The notes beneath the pieces were generated by a model that saw only the letters and a list, made by a program, of their open reading frames with translations, searched no databases and had not been told where the DNA came from. Shown here in pieces: positions 34,422-43,152 of a stretch of DNA of 64,000 bases (positions are counted from its first letter, which is position 1; each line of letters starts with the position of its first letter). The stretch is taken from contig CAIFEV010000002.1 of the NCBI GenBank assembly GCA_903789615.1, forward strand, positions 124,001-188,000, in the 5' to 3' direction. The translations under genes and the position numbers were made by a program. The DNA is from an uncultured Lachnospiraceae bacterium. GTDB lineage: Bacteria > Bacillota > Clostridia > Lachnospirales > Lachnospiraceae.

Positions 34422-34462
34422 CACAGTCAGCGCCCAGGCAGTCTGCCCGGGTGCCGACTGTG
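34422..34462 (-). other. Intercistronic hairpin
   Basis: An imperfect long inverted repeat with perfect seven-base ends CACAGTC/GACTGTG lies between the aldolase stop and the dehydratase start. There is no T run, so it is more likely an mRNA processing or stability element than a terminator. A second small hairpin, GGCCGG/CCGGCC, lies at 34380-34396, just before the dehydratase start. Confidence 0.45.
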
Positions 34463-34473
34463 CAGGAACCCCT

Positions 34474-35373
34474 TCAGATAAGTCCCGCCTGCTTCATCAT
34501 GTCTCTGAACAGCTGAAGCGTTTTCTCATTTGTCGTTGGCAGCGACGGAAGATATGGCTTTCCGACGTTCATTCCGCGGATTGCTGCCATATCCTTTGCC
34601 GCCACCGGGAAGGAGGATTTGTCCATCGCCAGGCGCACCGGATTCAGCCGGAACTGTGCTTCCAGAGCCCCCTCGCGGTCGCCTGCCGTGAATTTTCTGT
34701 AAATGTCGCCGATCAGCTCCGGCATGAAATTGCCGGCCGTGCAGACGCCGCCGACCGCGCCCACACACAAGGACGCATACAGAAGTGTGTCCTTGCCGCC
34801 GAACACCTTGAAACCGATGTCGCGGTTGCGCCGCACGCATTCCTCTGTCAGCGTGATGTCGCCGGACGTGTCTTTAAGTCCCACGATGTTCGGAACGGTA
34901 TGCGCGAGCTCCGTGATCAGATCCGCCGTAAGGCCGTACCCCACGCGGCCCGGGTTGTTGTAGAGCAGGACCGGCGTGTCCGGAACTGCCTCGGCGATCG
35001 CCGTGAAGTGCGCCTTCAGTTCGTCGGCCGTCGGCTTCAGGAACATCGGCTGCAGCACAGAAATGCCGGAAACGCCGTGGCTTGCCGCCATCTTCGCGAG
35101 GCGGATGCACTTTTTCGTGTTGATCGCGCCGATTCCGAAGTACACCGGCACGCGGCCGGCCGCTTCATCGATCATGATCGAAAGGCCGCGCTCCATCTCA
35201 TCTTCTTCGATCTGATAAAACTCACCGTTCGATCCGAAGGCCAGAATGCCCTGCAGGCCGTTGTCGATGATATAGTCGACCTGCCGTCTCTGCCCGGCCT
35301 CGTCGATTTTCTCGTTCTCGTCGATCACCGTGATGATCGGCACGATGACGCCTTTGATGTAGTCTGTATTCAT
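34474..35373 (-). CDS. Dihydrodipicolinate synthase family protein (keto-sugar-acid aldolase/dehydratase)
   Basis: A 299-residue TIM-barrel class I aldolase-family protein. The Schiff-base Lys is in PNIVGLKDTSGD, the catalytic Tyr in VLLYNNPGRVGYG, and the substrate-carboxylate loop is GSNGEFYQ. ATG 35373 lies one base after the upstream stop and has AAGGA nine bases before it. Because a GarR-type reductase precedes it and an enolase-superfamily dehydratase follows, I favour cleavage of a 2-keto-3-deoxy sugar diacid to pyruvate and tartronate semialdehyde over lysine synthesis (inference). Confidence 0.87.
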   Translation of the reverse strand: MNTDYIKGVIVPIITVIDENEKIDEAGQRRQVDYIIDNGLQGILAFGSNGEFYQIEEDEMERGLSIMIDEAAGRVPVYFGIGAINTKKCIRLAKMAASHGVSGISVLQPMFLKPTADELKAHFTAIAEAVPDTPVLLYNNPGRVGYGLTADLITELAHTVPNIVGLKDTSGDITLTEECVRRNRDIGFKVFGGKDTLLYASLCVGAVGGVCTAGNFMPELIGDIYRKFTAGDREGALEAQFRLNPVRLAMDKSSFPVAAKDMAAIRGMNVGKPYLPSLPTTNEKTLQLFRDMMKQAGLI

Positions 35374-35374
35374 A

Positions 35375-36271
35375 TCATTCATCCTTCTTTGCAATCGACG
35401 TTCCGGTCATCCGCTCGTAATACCGCACGATGTCATCATGATCGCAGCCGCCCTCGTCGTGATTCTTGAGCTCCTGCATCACTTCCATCATGTGCGCCGT
35501 CATCGGAACCGGCATGTTGATGGCGTGCGACGCATTCAGCGCGTTGGTCAGATCCTTGATGTGCAGGTCAATCCGGAATCCCGGCTTGTAGTTTCCGGAA
35601 AGCATCATCGGCGCCTTCGCGTCCAGCACCGTCGACCCGGCCAGTCCGCCGCGGATCGCCTTGTAAACCAGCTCCGGGTCCGTCCCCGCCTTCTTGGCAA
35701 ATGTCAGCGCTTCCGCCACAATCCCGATGTTCGATGCGACGATCATCTGGTTGGCCAGCTTCGCGACATTGCCCGCGCCGATGCTCCCGACGTAAACCGC
35801 CGAGCCTGCCATGGCCATCAAAACATCATAGTAGCGGTCAAATGTCTCTTTCTTTCCACCGCACATAACCGACAGCGTCCCGTCGATGGCCTTCGGCTCA
35901 CCGCCCGAAACCGGGCAGTCCATCATGTCCACGCCGATCTTCTCAAGCTCAGCCGCGATTTTTCTGGATTCCACGGGGTCAATCGAGCTCATGTCGATCA
36001 GCACCGACTCGCCGGCCTTGAACCCCTCTGCCAGACCATCCTTGCCGAACACCGCGTCGCGCACCTGCGGCGAATTCTGTACCATCGTAATGACAACTTC
36101 CGACTTTTCTGCAACTTCTTTATTGTTGCCGGCCACATACGCACCGTGATCAGCCAGTTCCTGATTCACATCCGCGTGATGCCCGAACACGGTCAGCTCA
36201 TATCCCGCCTTCAGCAGATTCTCCGCCATCGGGCGGCCCATAATTCCAAGTCCGACAAATCCGACTTTCAT
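35375..36271 (-). CDS. garR: 2-hydroxy-3-oxopropionate (tartronate semialdehyde) reductase
   Basis: A 298-residue beta-hydroxyacid dehydrogenase. The NAD(P) motif is VGFVGLGIMGRPMAENLLKA, the substrate-binding signature MDCPVSGGEPKAIDGTLSVM, and the catalytic Lys is in GAGNVAKLANQMIVA. Length and motifs fit GarR/GlxR, which reduces tartronate semialdehyde to glycerate. ATG 36271 follows AAAGGA. It heads the operon garR, aldolase, dehydratase and faces the two-HTH LysR regulator across about 160 bases, so that regulator probably controls it. Confidence 0.85.
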   Translation of the reverse strand: MKVGFVGLGIMGRPMAENLLKAGYELTVFGHHADVNQELADHGAYVAGNNKEVAEKSEVVITMVQNSPQVRDAVFGKDGLAEGFKAGESVLIDMSSIDPVESRKIAAELEKIGVDMMDCPVSGGEPKAIDGTLSVMCGGKKETFDRYYDVLMAMAGSAVYVGSIGAGNVAKLANQMIVASNIGIVAEALTFAKKAGTDPELVYKAIRGGLAGSTVLDAKAPMMLSGNYKPGFRIDLHIKDLTNALNASHAINMPVPMTAHMMEVMQELKNHDEGGCDHDDIVRYYERMTGTSIAKKDE

Positions 36272-36433
36272 CTTGCCTTTTTCCTTTCAAAGCACATGAA
36301 AAAGAAGCAGATTTACATCTGTCCTTTCTGTATACACGCTTCACACTTGCCTGTTATGAGCTTATTATGACAGAGTTTCCGCACTCTCACCATCCACAAA
36401 CTTTCATGCTTTTCATATCAGTTAAGTTATAGT

Positions 36434-37765
36434 ATGATGGCTAAAGAACCCGGGACTTTCTTTCTGCATTACGAAAAACCAATGAAGACAAAAAAGCTGT
36501 ATTATCTGATAACAATCGAAAAACAGGGATCTCTTTCCGGGGCCGCCGCCAGGCTTTCGGTATCCCAACCTGCACTCAGCAAATTCCTGTCCGAATCCGA
36601 GCAGCGCCTTGGCGCGCCGCTGTTTTCGCGAAACGGACGGCACCTGGCACCGACAGCGCAGGGCCGCAGGGTTCTTGACAGCGCCCGGCAGATTCTTGAC
36701 ATTCAGGACCGCATGATGAGCAACATCCGCATGGTCAGCGGCCTGCAGCGGACCACCATCCGGCTCGCGACAGCGCCGAACCGCGGCGCCATGCTCTACA
36801 GCCGGATTTACAACCGGTTTTCCAGACATTTTCCATCGGTGAAGCTGGGGCTGACGGAGCTGTACGCCAGCACGCAGGCTGAGGCCGTCCGCCGCGGGCA
36901 GGTAGACATCGCGATCGGCGCGGGCGATTCTTCGGATGAAGTGGAAGACTACACCTTTGCGCGGGAGGAAATCCTGGTCTCGCTGCCTTCGGCGCACCCG
37001 CTTGCCTCTGCCGAAAAGATCCGCATCTCTGATCTGAAGGACTCTGCTTTTCTTCTGCAGAGTCCCAGCCACAGCATCCGCCGGATCGCCGACCGGCTTT
37101 TTGCCGAGGCCGGCATCTCGCCGCTGATCGTGTTTGAATCCGGCGATGTGCTTCTGCTGGATTCTCTGATGCAGCAGGGCGTCGGCGTGGGCCTCGTGTC
37201 GCAGGCGCACGTCTTTCCGTCGCAGGATGTCGCATACCGGCCGCTTGATCCGCCGGTATATCAGTTTCTTCATATCCGCTTTCCGAAAGGCCACGCCCTC
37301 ACGCCTGCCGAGTGCTTCCTCATCCGCCTGCTGATGAAGGAGCGCCTTTCCGATCCGCGCTACACCGCCGTCCACTCTGAGAAGCTGGACGCCTTCACCG
37401 CATTTCTGCAGAGCGCGCCCAGACAGGACTCACTCCCGCAGCCAGGCGGCTGCGGGCGCACAACACCTGCAGCACGTCCGCAGGATATCAGCTTTGACAC
37501 CGACGTCATGCGCTATATTCTTGGAATTGCCGAAGAAGGCAGCCTCACAAAAGCCGCCGACCGCTTCTATCTCTCCCAGCCGGCTCTCTCCCGCTATCTG
37601 CATTCGGTTGAATCGCTCGTCGGGACACCGCTCTTTAACCGCTCCCACAACCGGCTTGTCCCGACCAACGCCGGCATTGTCTTCGCCAACAGCGCCCGGA
37701 ATATTCTGCAGCTGGAAGACGATTTGAAACGCAGTGTACAGATCTTTCCAGGCCGCATTCTATAA
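36434..37765 (+). CDS. LysR-type regulator with a second HTH domain at the C-terminus
   Basis: A 443-residue protein; LysR regulators are normally about 300. Residues about 17-80 are a standard LysR winged HTH (GSLSGAAARLSVSQPALSKF, GAPLFSRNGRHLAPTAQGRR). A substrate-binding domain follows (VDIAIGAGDSS, LVSQAHVFPSQDV) to about 310. A Pro/Gly-rich linker leads to a second LysR HTH at about 350-425: GSLTKAADRFYLSQPALSRY and GTPLFNRSHNRLVPTNAG. The C-terminal copy includes the linker-helix start and then stops. No ribosome site is clear; Met17 (36482) is an alternative start and gives the usual LysR N-terminus. It faces the garR operon. Confidence 0.88.
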   Translation: MMAKEPGTFFLHYEKPMKTKKLYYLITIEKQGSLSGAAARLSVSQPALSKFLSESEQRLGAPLFSRNGRHLAPTAQGRRVLDSARQILDIQDRMMSNIRMVSGLQRTTIRLATAPNRGAMLYSRIYNRFSRHFPSVKLGLTELYASTQAEAVRRGQVDIAIGAGDSSDEVEDYTFAREEILVSLPSAHPLASAEKIRISDLKDSAFLLQSPSHSIRRIADRLFAEAGISPLIVFESGDVLLLDSLMQQGVGVGLVSQAHVFPSQDVAYRPLDPPVYQFLHIRFPKGHALTPAECFLIRLLMKERLSDPRYTAVHSEKLDAFTAFLQSAPRQDSLPQPGGCGRTTPAARPQDISFDTDVMRYILGIAEEGSLTKAADRFYLSQPALSRYLHSVESLVGTPLFNRSHNRLVPTNAGIVFANSARNILQLEDDLKRSVQIFPGRIL

Positions 37766-37779
37766 GCAGCCGTTTCTGT

Positions 37780-38340
37780 CGAGTTCCTGTCCTTGCCTGT
37801 TGTTGCAATCTGTTTTATGGAGAAGGTGCCAGGTGCCATCCGTTACAGATTTGGCCAGGCGGCTCAGCCCCCGGAACAGTGTAAATATGTCACCGGCGTC
37901 GAAGTCGGGCTTGGCTCCAATGGCCGAAAGGACCATGAATGACACCAGATAGAGCATCTGGCTGAAGAATACCTGAAAAAAGCAAATGTGGAATATTATA
38001 AGAAAATGTACCTGGCATAGATAGAAGACAATGGGGAAGCGATATTTCTGTCATTTCTACGGAAAAGGACTCTGTTAAACGCTGAGATTTCATTGTCAAC
38101 GCACTGCAGAATATCTATGAAATCGAAATAGATTTCTATTCTTCCGGAGGCTCAAAGGTTAATGAGACCTCCAGAAGTTACAAAATGAATGCCGAAGAAG
38201 CTGCCGGAATTCCCGGTTTTCCCTTGTGTGGATCACCCACGGCGAAGACTGGCACAATATCCGGCATAATCTCGAAGAGACGTTTTATGTCATGAATACC
38301 ATATATAATATTTCTGATATGGAGAGCGGAATATTCTTAT
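37780..38340. pseudogene. Decayed, unclassified coding sequence
   Basis: A 580-base gap between two genes. Short plus-strand stretches read as protein-like text in changing frames (for example EKVPGAIRYRFGQAAQPPEQ, HLAEEYLKKANVEYYKKMYL, SSGGSKVNETSRSYKMNAEE), interrupted by several stops. This looks like the remains of one or more inactivated genes. I cannot name the family, and no intact gene or RNA is visible. Confidence 0.35.
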
Positions 38341-38346
38341 CGATTT

Positions 38347-39444
38347 TCAAGTGAACAAGCTTTCATTTTCTGCTACCAGGCTTTTCCCGATGACCCCCTG
38401 CGCTTCTTCAAACAGCTCCTTCTGGCGCATTCCGTATCCCAGGAACAGCCTCTCTTTTGGAACCGCCATAACACAAACTTTTCTGCCGTCAACAGCCTGT
38501 GCCGTAGACACTACATCGCAGCTATCTGCGTCCAGGGTAAATATCAGATCCGGAAACGTCGCAAGTCTCTTCCCGTTTTCATCTTCCGCGGTCATAAACT
38601 CATTCCAGAAGGTCAGTTCAACCTGGTGTCTCTGATTTTCTTCCAGCACTGAGAATGTACCGACATCATATCCGCCCTGCATCTGAAGAGAATAGTGCTC
38701 AATTTTTCCTGTCAGCAGCGGGCGGGCACCATACTCCGTCTCAAGTGTCGACACAAGTGTGTCAATTCCTTTTTTCGCTGCTTTCTGATATAAGCCGCCC
38801 AGCCGGATTGCATCTTCTATCGCCCCGACTGCCGCATGGTCTTTCAGATATCTGACGGGCACCGGATTCCGCACGACGCCGACCATACCACCTGCTGCCA
38901 CAGCGCTCTGCCGGATTACGTGCGATACAGATTCCAGCGCCCCTCTGGCTGTCACCTCAGTATATTTTTCACCGGCACCGCCGCAGGCGGCCTGAATCGA
39001 TACATATCCATCCAGAGTGTTAAGCCCGATACTACCCATTGTCCCGGTAGGATGTGCACGGCCATTGCTGGGAGCATCAATGATCGGTATGCCGGTCAAT
39101 GCCGAAAGCAGCCATCCATTGGCTGTGGATGCAGCTCCGTTCTCACAGGACGTAAAACCTGCAATCTCACTGCCGCAGGCTGCGGTAAAATCCTTTAAAG
39201 CCACCTTCCAGTGCTCCGGCGTCAGATGCGCATCAAATGCAGAAGGCGCCCCAAGCGTTGATACATTTGCTGCAATTGCGTCATCCGGAAGCTCCGCAGG
39301 ATCCAGAAGTGTCAATTCATCCACATATGAAAATGCCTGTTCCAATGCATCCATTCCCTGGTCCAGCAGCCCGCCGCCGCCGCCGCCCAGCAGAGCCCCG
39401 CCCAGCAGAGCCTGGACAGCTGTCTGTCTTGTAAGCTTTCTCAT
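38347..39444 (-). CDS. DUF917 (S-methyl thiohydantoin desulfurase-like) family protein
   Basis: A 365-residue DUF917 protein. The N-terminal ALLGGALLGGGGGGLLDQGM is the family hallmark, followed by GFTSCENGAASTANGWLLSA, PIIDAPSNGRAHPT and GSIGLNTLDGYVSIQAA. A few family members are linked to hydantoin-type substrates; most are uncharacterised. I favour ATG 39444 over 39459 because AAGGATGA lies at a usable distance. It is third in the operon DUF1177, AroM, DUF917 (gap to AroM about 28 bases). The role in this operon is unknown. Confidence 0.85.
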   Translation of the reverse strand: MRKLTRQTAVQALLGGALLGGGGGGLLDQGMDALEQAFSYVDELTLLDPAELPDDAIAANVSTLGAPSAFDAHLTPEHWKVALKDFTAACGSEIAGFTSCENGAASTANGWLLSALTGIPIIDAPSNGRAHPTGTMGSIGLNTLDGYVSIQAACGGAGEKYTEVTARGALESVSHVIRQSAVAAGGMVGVVRNPVPVRYLKDHAAVGAIEDAIRLGGLYQKAAKKGIDTLVSTLETEYGARPLLTGKIEHYSLQMQGGYDVGTFSVLEENQRHQVELTFWNEFMTAEDENGKRLATFPDLIFTLDADSCDVVSTAQAVDGRKVCVMAVPKERLFLGYGMRQKELFEEAQGVIGKSLVAENESLFT

Positions 39445-39472
39445 GATTTTTCTCTTCATCCTTTATAAGTAA

Positions 39473-40144
39473 TTATACATCGGTGATTTCAGAAACGACC
39501 CGGGCAAGAAGCGTTCTGGGAAGCACAACCATCTTGCCGGTTTTCTCTGCAAACATTTCCTTCATTTTCTGTGTAAAGCCAATGCAGTCCAGCACAATAA
39601 CATCCGCATCCGTTTCAGCCGCTTCTTCCGCCGCCCTTTCAAGGCTTTTCCAGTCTCCATAGGGAGATGCCGCAATACTGACGCAATGCTCTACATACCC
39701 ATTCCACTTTTTTGTATTCTGCTCCAGCTGAAGCGGGGATGGCGTCACTGCCACAATGCGGGACGTTCTGGTGAGCATCGGAACAATCCGATGCAGAATC
39801 TCGTTCGGGAAAATCATTGGAACACCGGAAGTAAGTGAATCCGGAAACTGCCCGGTGCAGAACACCATGATAAGCCTGACGCCCTGCATTTCCAGCTCAT
39901 CAATTCCCTTCTGCAGATTTCCAAGAATATACCTCTCGGCAAATGTCACGCTGCTTCCGTCCCGAAGTCTTGAAACCAGCACATAATCCCCTTCTTCGGG
40001 CCTGAACTGTGCTATCTGTTCTTTCGTAAGCCCGTCAAGACCGCCCCGTTGAATGAGTTCACATTTACCGTTAAAAAGCCGCATTATATCATCCGTCACA
40101 TCTGTGCGCGGACTCTGTCCAATCGTAACTGCACCGATTTTCAT
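39473..40144 (-). CDS. AroM family protein
   Basis: A 223-residue AroM-family protein: MKIGAVTIGQSPRTDVTDDI at the N-terminus, IMVFCTGQFPD in the middle and IVLDCIGFTQKMKE near the end. The two Cys-centred loops resemble those of the aspartate/glutamate racemase fold, to which AroM is related; no enzymatic activity is established. ATG 40144 has AAGGAG. It lies between the DUF1177 and DUF917 genes. A role in breaking down or racemising a compound imported by the divergent OPT transporter is inference. Confidence 0.88.
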   Translation of the reverse strand: MKIGAVTIGQSPRTDVTDDIMRLFNGKCELIQRGGLDGLTKEQIAQFRPEEGDYVLVSRLRDGSSVTFAERYILGNLQKGIDELEMQGVRLIMVFCTGQFPDSLTSGVPMIFPNEILHRIVPMLTRTSRIVAVTPSPLQLEQNTKKWNGYVEHCVSIAASPYGDWKSLERAAEEAAETDADVIVLDCIGFTQKMKEMFAEKTGKMVVLPRTLLARVVSEITDV

Positions 40145-40210
40145 GTCTGCTCCTTATACTGTAAAAGGAAAGACAGGCCTGCCGGCCTGTCTCTGTCAGA
40201 AGTTCTCCGT

Positions 40211-41152
40211 TCACTCTTCGCCCTTCGTCTGAAGTCTGGCCATGCTCCCATACAATTTCTTAAGACGGGAGAACTCTTTTTCATCATAGAAGGAGACTTC
40301 ACCACGTCCGTATGCCTTCGCAACTTCAAGCATAAAGCGAGCCGCCTCTTCAACATCCTCAAAATGAGAAGCTCCCGTTGCACATCCGGGAACCATTGTC
40401 TCTGCGGTAATGGCAACCCCGACACATGGCGCATCTGTTGCGGTACAAGGCTGCAGAATGCTGTTCAAATGATAGACATCGTTGCCATACGGCGTAATAT
40501 CCTGCATACTGAGCGGGAAAACATACGGGAGTTTGCCGGTGGTTCTCTGCATCACATCCAGCAAATCTTCTGAAACCTTCAGAATCCATCCCTGCTTGAC
40601 TGTATTAGATATCGCAAAGCCGCGAGTATTGATGACACGGTTTCCTTTCGTCGTGTCACAAATCAAAATGGCATCCAGTTCCGGTGTCACCTCTTCCCGA
40701 TTAACCTGCGCCATATCAACCGGTGACCCCATAAACGGAACCGGCTTGTGCGGCGCTGTCGGTGCATGCGGACAGATCTGTGTAGAAATAAAAACATCCC
40801 CATCCAGAAAGTCTCCCTTTGTCTGCATATCCAGAATCTTGGCCGCTACAGAAAGTGCAGCTGTGGCACCGTCTCCATCTGAAACATACCCAATCATCTC
40901 CGGACGGGCACCGATACCGCCCAAGCGTCCGAGGATTCCAATAGTAGGTGCATTCCCGCCATTTGCCTTTCCATGCGCACCCGGAATCCGCACCTTCACC
41001 ATGTCTGTGCTCTCGCCCTTCGGTCCCGTAATCGGATATACCTCTACATCCGCTTCCGGGTTCACCGAAAGAAGATATTTTTTCACAGTTGCCCCGTCAA
41101 CCTTGCTGGTATCAAGGACATCAAACACATCCATAATCTGTCTGATCAGCAT
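40211..41152 (-). CDS. DUF1177 family protein
   Basis: A 313-residue DUF1177 protein (LIRQIMDVFDVLDTSKVDG, GILGRLGGIGARPEMIGYVS, STQICPHAPTAPHKPVPFMG, LDAILICDTTKGNRVINTRG). I start at ATG 41152, where AGGAG lies eight bases upstream; an upstream in-frame start at 41179 has none. The family is uncharacterised, with conserved His, Asp and Cys residues that suggest a metal-dependent enzyme. It is first in the leftward operon and divergent from the OPT transporter across about 210 bases, so co-regulation is likely. Confidence 0.87.
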   Translation of the reverse strand: MLIRQIMDVFDVLDTSKVDGATVKKYLLSVNPEADVEVYPITGPKGESTDMVKVRIPGAHGKANGGNAPTIGILGRLGGIGARPEMIGYVSDGDGATAALSVAAKILDMQTKGDFLDGDVFISTQICPHAPTAPHKPVPFMGSPVDMAQVNREEVTPELDAILICDTTKGNRVINTRGFAISNTVKQGWILKVSEDLLDVMQRTTGKLPYVFPLSMQDITPYGNDVYHLNSILQPCTATDAPCVGVAITAETMVPGCATGASHFEDVEEAARFMLEVAKAYGRGEVSFYDEKEFSRLKKLYGSMARLQTKGEE

Positions 41153-41365
41153 CGAAAATCTCCTTCCTGTCGCTTCCAAAAATCACCATTGCCTCTACTA
41201 TACCTGACTTTACATCGAAATCAAGAACAAAAACTTCATTTGCTTATCATATTAACTTGACAAAGCGGCTGTTTTTAGTAAAATTTTATAAACTTATACG
41301 AGCTTCCGTTTATCGCTGCATGCAGCTGATGACGACCTCGTAAAAAAAGAAAGGGGCGCACTTCC

Positions 41366-43051
41366 ATGGAAGAAAAGTATGACATCGCCAGCGAACAGCA
41401 GATTCCTGGCTCGCAGCACCCAAAAGCCTGGGAGCCGAGACTGATTATCCTCGGTCTTCCGCTTTGTATCATCGGCGCAATCATCGGTCTTGAATTGATC
41501 GTCCGCACCGGTGTCACCCCGAACACCTCGATAATCGGAGCCCTGTTCGCCATCCTCCTGTCAAGGATCCCCGTATCCTTTCTCAGAAAATACCGGAGTA
41601 TTCACCGTCAGAATCTTTTGCAAACTTCCATATCAGCCGCAACTTTTGCAGCTGCCAACTGCATGATTCTGCCCATTGGCATCCCGGTCATCATGGGATA
41701 TCCAGATCTGATGTTCCCCATGCTCATCGGTGTGACGCTGGCAACAATCGTTGACGGAACCATCATGTACAACTGCTTCAATTCCGAGATGTTTCCGGCA
41801 GAAGGTTCCTGGCCGCCAGGCGTCGCCGCCGCTGATTCCATCTTAGCCGTGGTCGAAAAAGGGAAAAAAGCAGTGCTCCTTCTGGTCGGAATCGCTCTGG
41901 GATGCGTTGGAAAAATCGGTACTGTGCCGATGGATCTTCTCGGCGTCTCCTGGTTTGGCGATTTTGGTGCCATGCTTGCACTGGCTGTCGGCTCTATAAT
42001 CATCGGCATTCTGAAAGTGAACGGCTTCGCCTTCTCTGTTTTTGGTCTCACTTTTGCACCGATCACCAACGCCTTTGGAGAGGGATTTGTATACACTCAG
42101 AATGTGGCTCTCCAGTACAGCGCTCATGGAGTCATGATTGGAGCCGGTGTAGTCTCCCTCATCCAGTGCGGCATCACACTGTTCAAAAAGAGAAAGACAA
42201 CTGCCGAAGAGCAGTCCGTATTCAAAACAGACGTGTCCACGCATCACATGAAGAAGACTCTGGGAGTCGGATACATTGCATATCTGGCTGTGGCGATGTT
42301 TATCGCTGCCACCGGCGGCATCATCGCGCAGATGACCCCATTGCAGTTTATCATCTGGCTCATCTTTGCAGCCTTTGCCGCGGAAGCATCTGAACTCATA
42401 GTCGGCATCTCGGCCATGTATTCCGGATGGTTCCCGGGCTTTGCCACTGCGCTGATTTTCCTTATCATCGGCATGCTGATGGGTTTCCCTGTCCTGCCAC
42501 TGGGACTCCTTGTAGGGTTCACGGCTGCAACCGGTCCGTGCTTCTCTGATATGGCGTACGACCTGAAATGCGGATACATCCTTCGCGGAAGCGGTTCTAA
42601 TCCAGAGCTTGAAAAAGCCGGCCGCCGTCAGCAGTACATCGCAGAAATCATGGGGTTCTGTGTCGCCTTTGTTATGGTGGCTGTTTTCGCAGGCCGCTAT
42701 TTCAATCAGGGGCTGTTCGTTGCCGTATCCAACACCTTTGTGACAACGATTGAGGCAGGTGCCAGTCCGGAGATCGCCAAGTGGCTTCTTATCTGGGCCA
42801 TCCCAGGTGCACTTATTCAGCTTCTGGGCGGAAAACATCAGCTCGGAATTCTCTTTGCAACAGGTCTTCTGGTCGGCAATATCATTAATGGTCTGACGAT
42901 CATCCTCGGTCTGGTTATCCGCTTCATTGCTGTCCGCAGGAATAAAGAAAATGAGCAGATACTCAACATTCTCGGGGCCGGTGCACTCGCAGGCGCTGCA
43001 ATTTACAGTTTCTTCTCTGCTACACTGGGACTTGCGGGAAAGAAAAAGTAA
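41366..43051 (+). CDS. OPT family oligopeptide-type transporter
   Basis: A 561-residue polytopic membrane protein of the OPT/YSL superfamily, which carries peptides or metal-chelate compounds. There are about 14 hydrophobic segments; conserved text includes MLIGVTLATIVDGTIMYNCF, NGFAFSVFGLTFAPITNAFG and PILFA-like core segments. ATG 41366 has AAAGGGG nine bases upstream. It diverges from DUF1177-AroM-DUF917 and is followed by a bidirectional terminator. Its likely cargo is the substrate of those enzymes (inference). Confidence 0.88.
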   Translation: MEEKYDIASEQQIPGSQHPKAWEPRLIILGLPLCIIGAIIGLELIVRTGVTPNTSIIGALFAILLSRIPVSFLRKYRSIHRQNLLQTSISAATFAAANCMILPIGIPVIMGYPDLMFPMLIGVTLATIVDGTIMYNCFNSEMFPAEGSWPPGVAAADSILAVVEKGKKAVLLLVGIALGCVGKIGTVPMDLLGVSWFGDFGAMLALAVGSIIIGILKVNGFAFSVFGLTFAPITNAFGEGFVYTQNVALQYSAHGVMIGAGVVSLIQCGITLFKKRKTTAEEQSVFKTDVSTHHMKKTLGVGYIAYLAVAMFIAATGGIIAQMTPLQFIIWLIFAAFAAEASELIVGISAMYSGWFPGFATALIFLIIGMLMGFPVLPLGLLVGFTAATGPCFSDMAYDLKCGYILRGSGSNPELEKAGRRQQYIAEIMGFCVAFVMVAVFAGRYFNQGLFVAVSNTFVTTIEAGASPEIAKWLLIWAIPGALIQLLGGKHQLGILFATGLLVGNIINGLTIILGLVIRFIAVRRNKENEQILNILGAGALAGAAIYSFFSATLGLAGKKK

Positions 43052-43092
43052 TCTATTTTCAAGTTCTTATACGTTCGAATAATCTGTCTTGT

Positions 43093-43152
43093 AAAAAGGC
43101 TGTGAAGAAAATGTCCGGTATATACATACCGACTTTTTCACAGCCTTTCTTT
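43093..43152. terminator. Bidirectional rho-independent terminator
   Basis: Perfect 12-bp arms AAAGGCTGTGAA and TTCACAGCCTTT (43095-43106 and 43137-43148) with an internal CGGTAT/ATACCG hairpin. The plus strand continues CTTT and the minus strand TT, so it can serve both the OPT gene and the convergent DUF554 gene. Confidence 0.85.
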
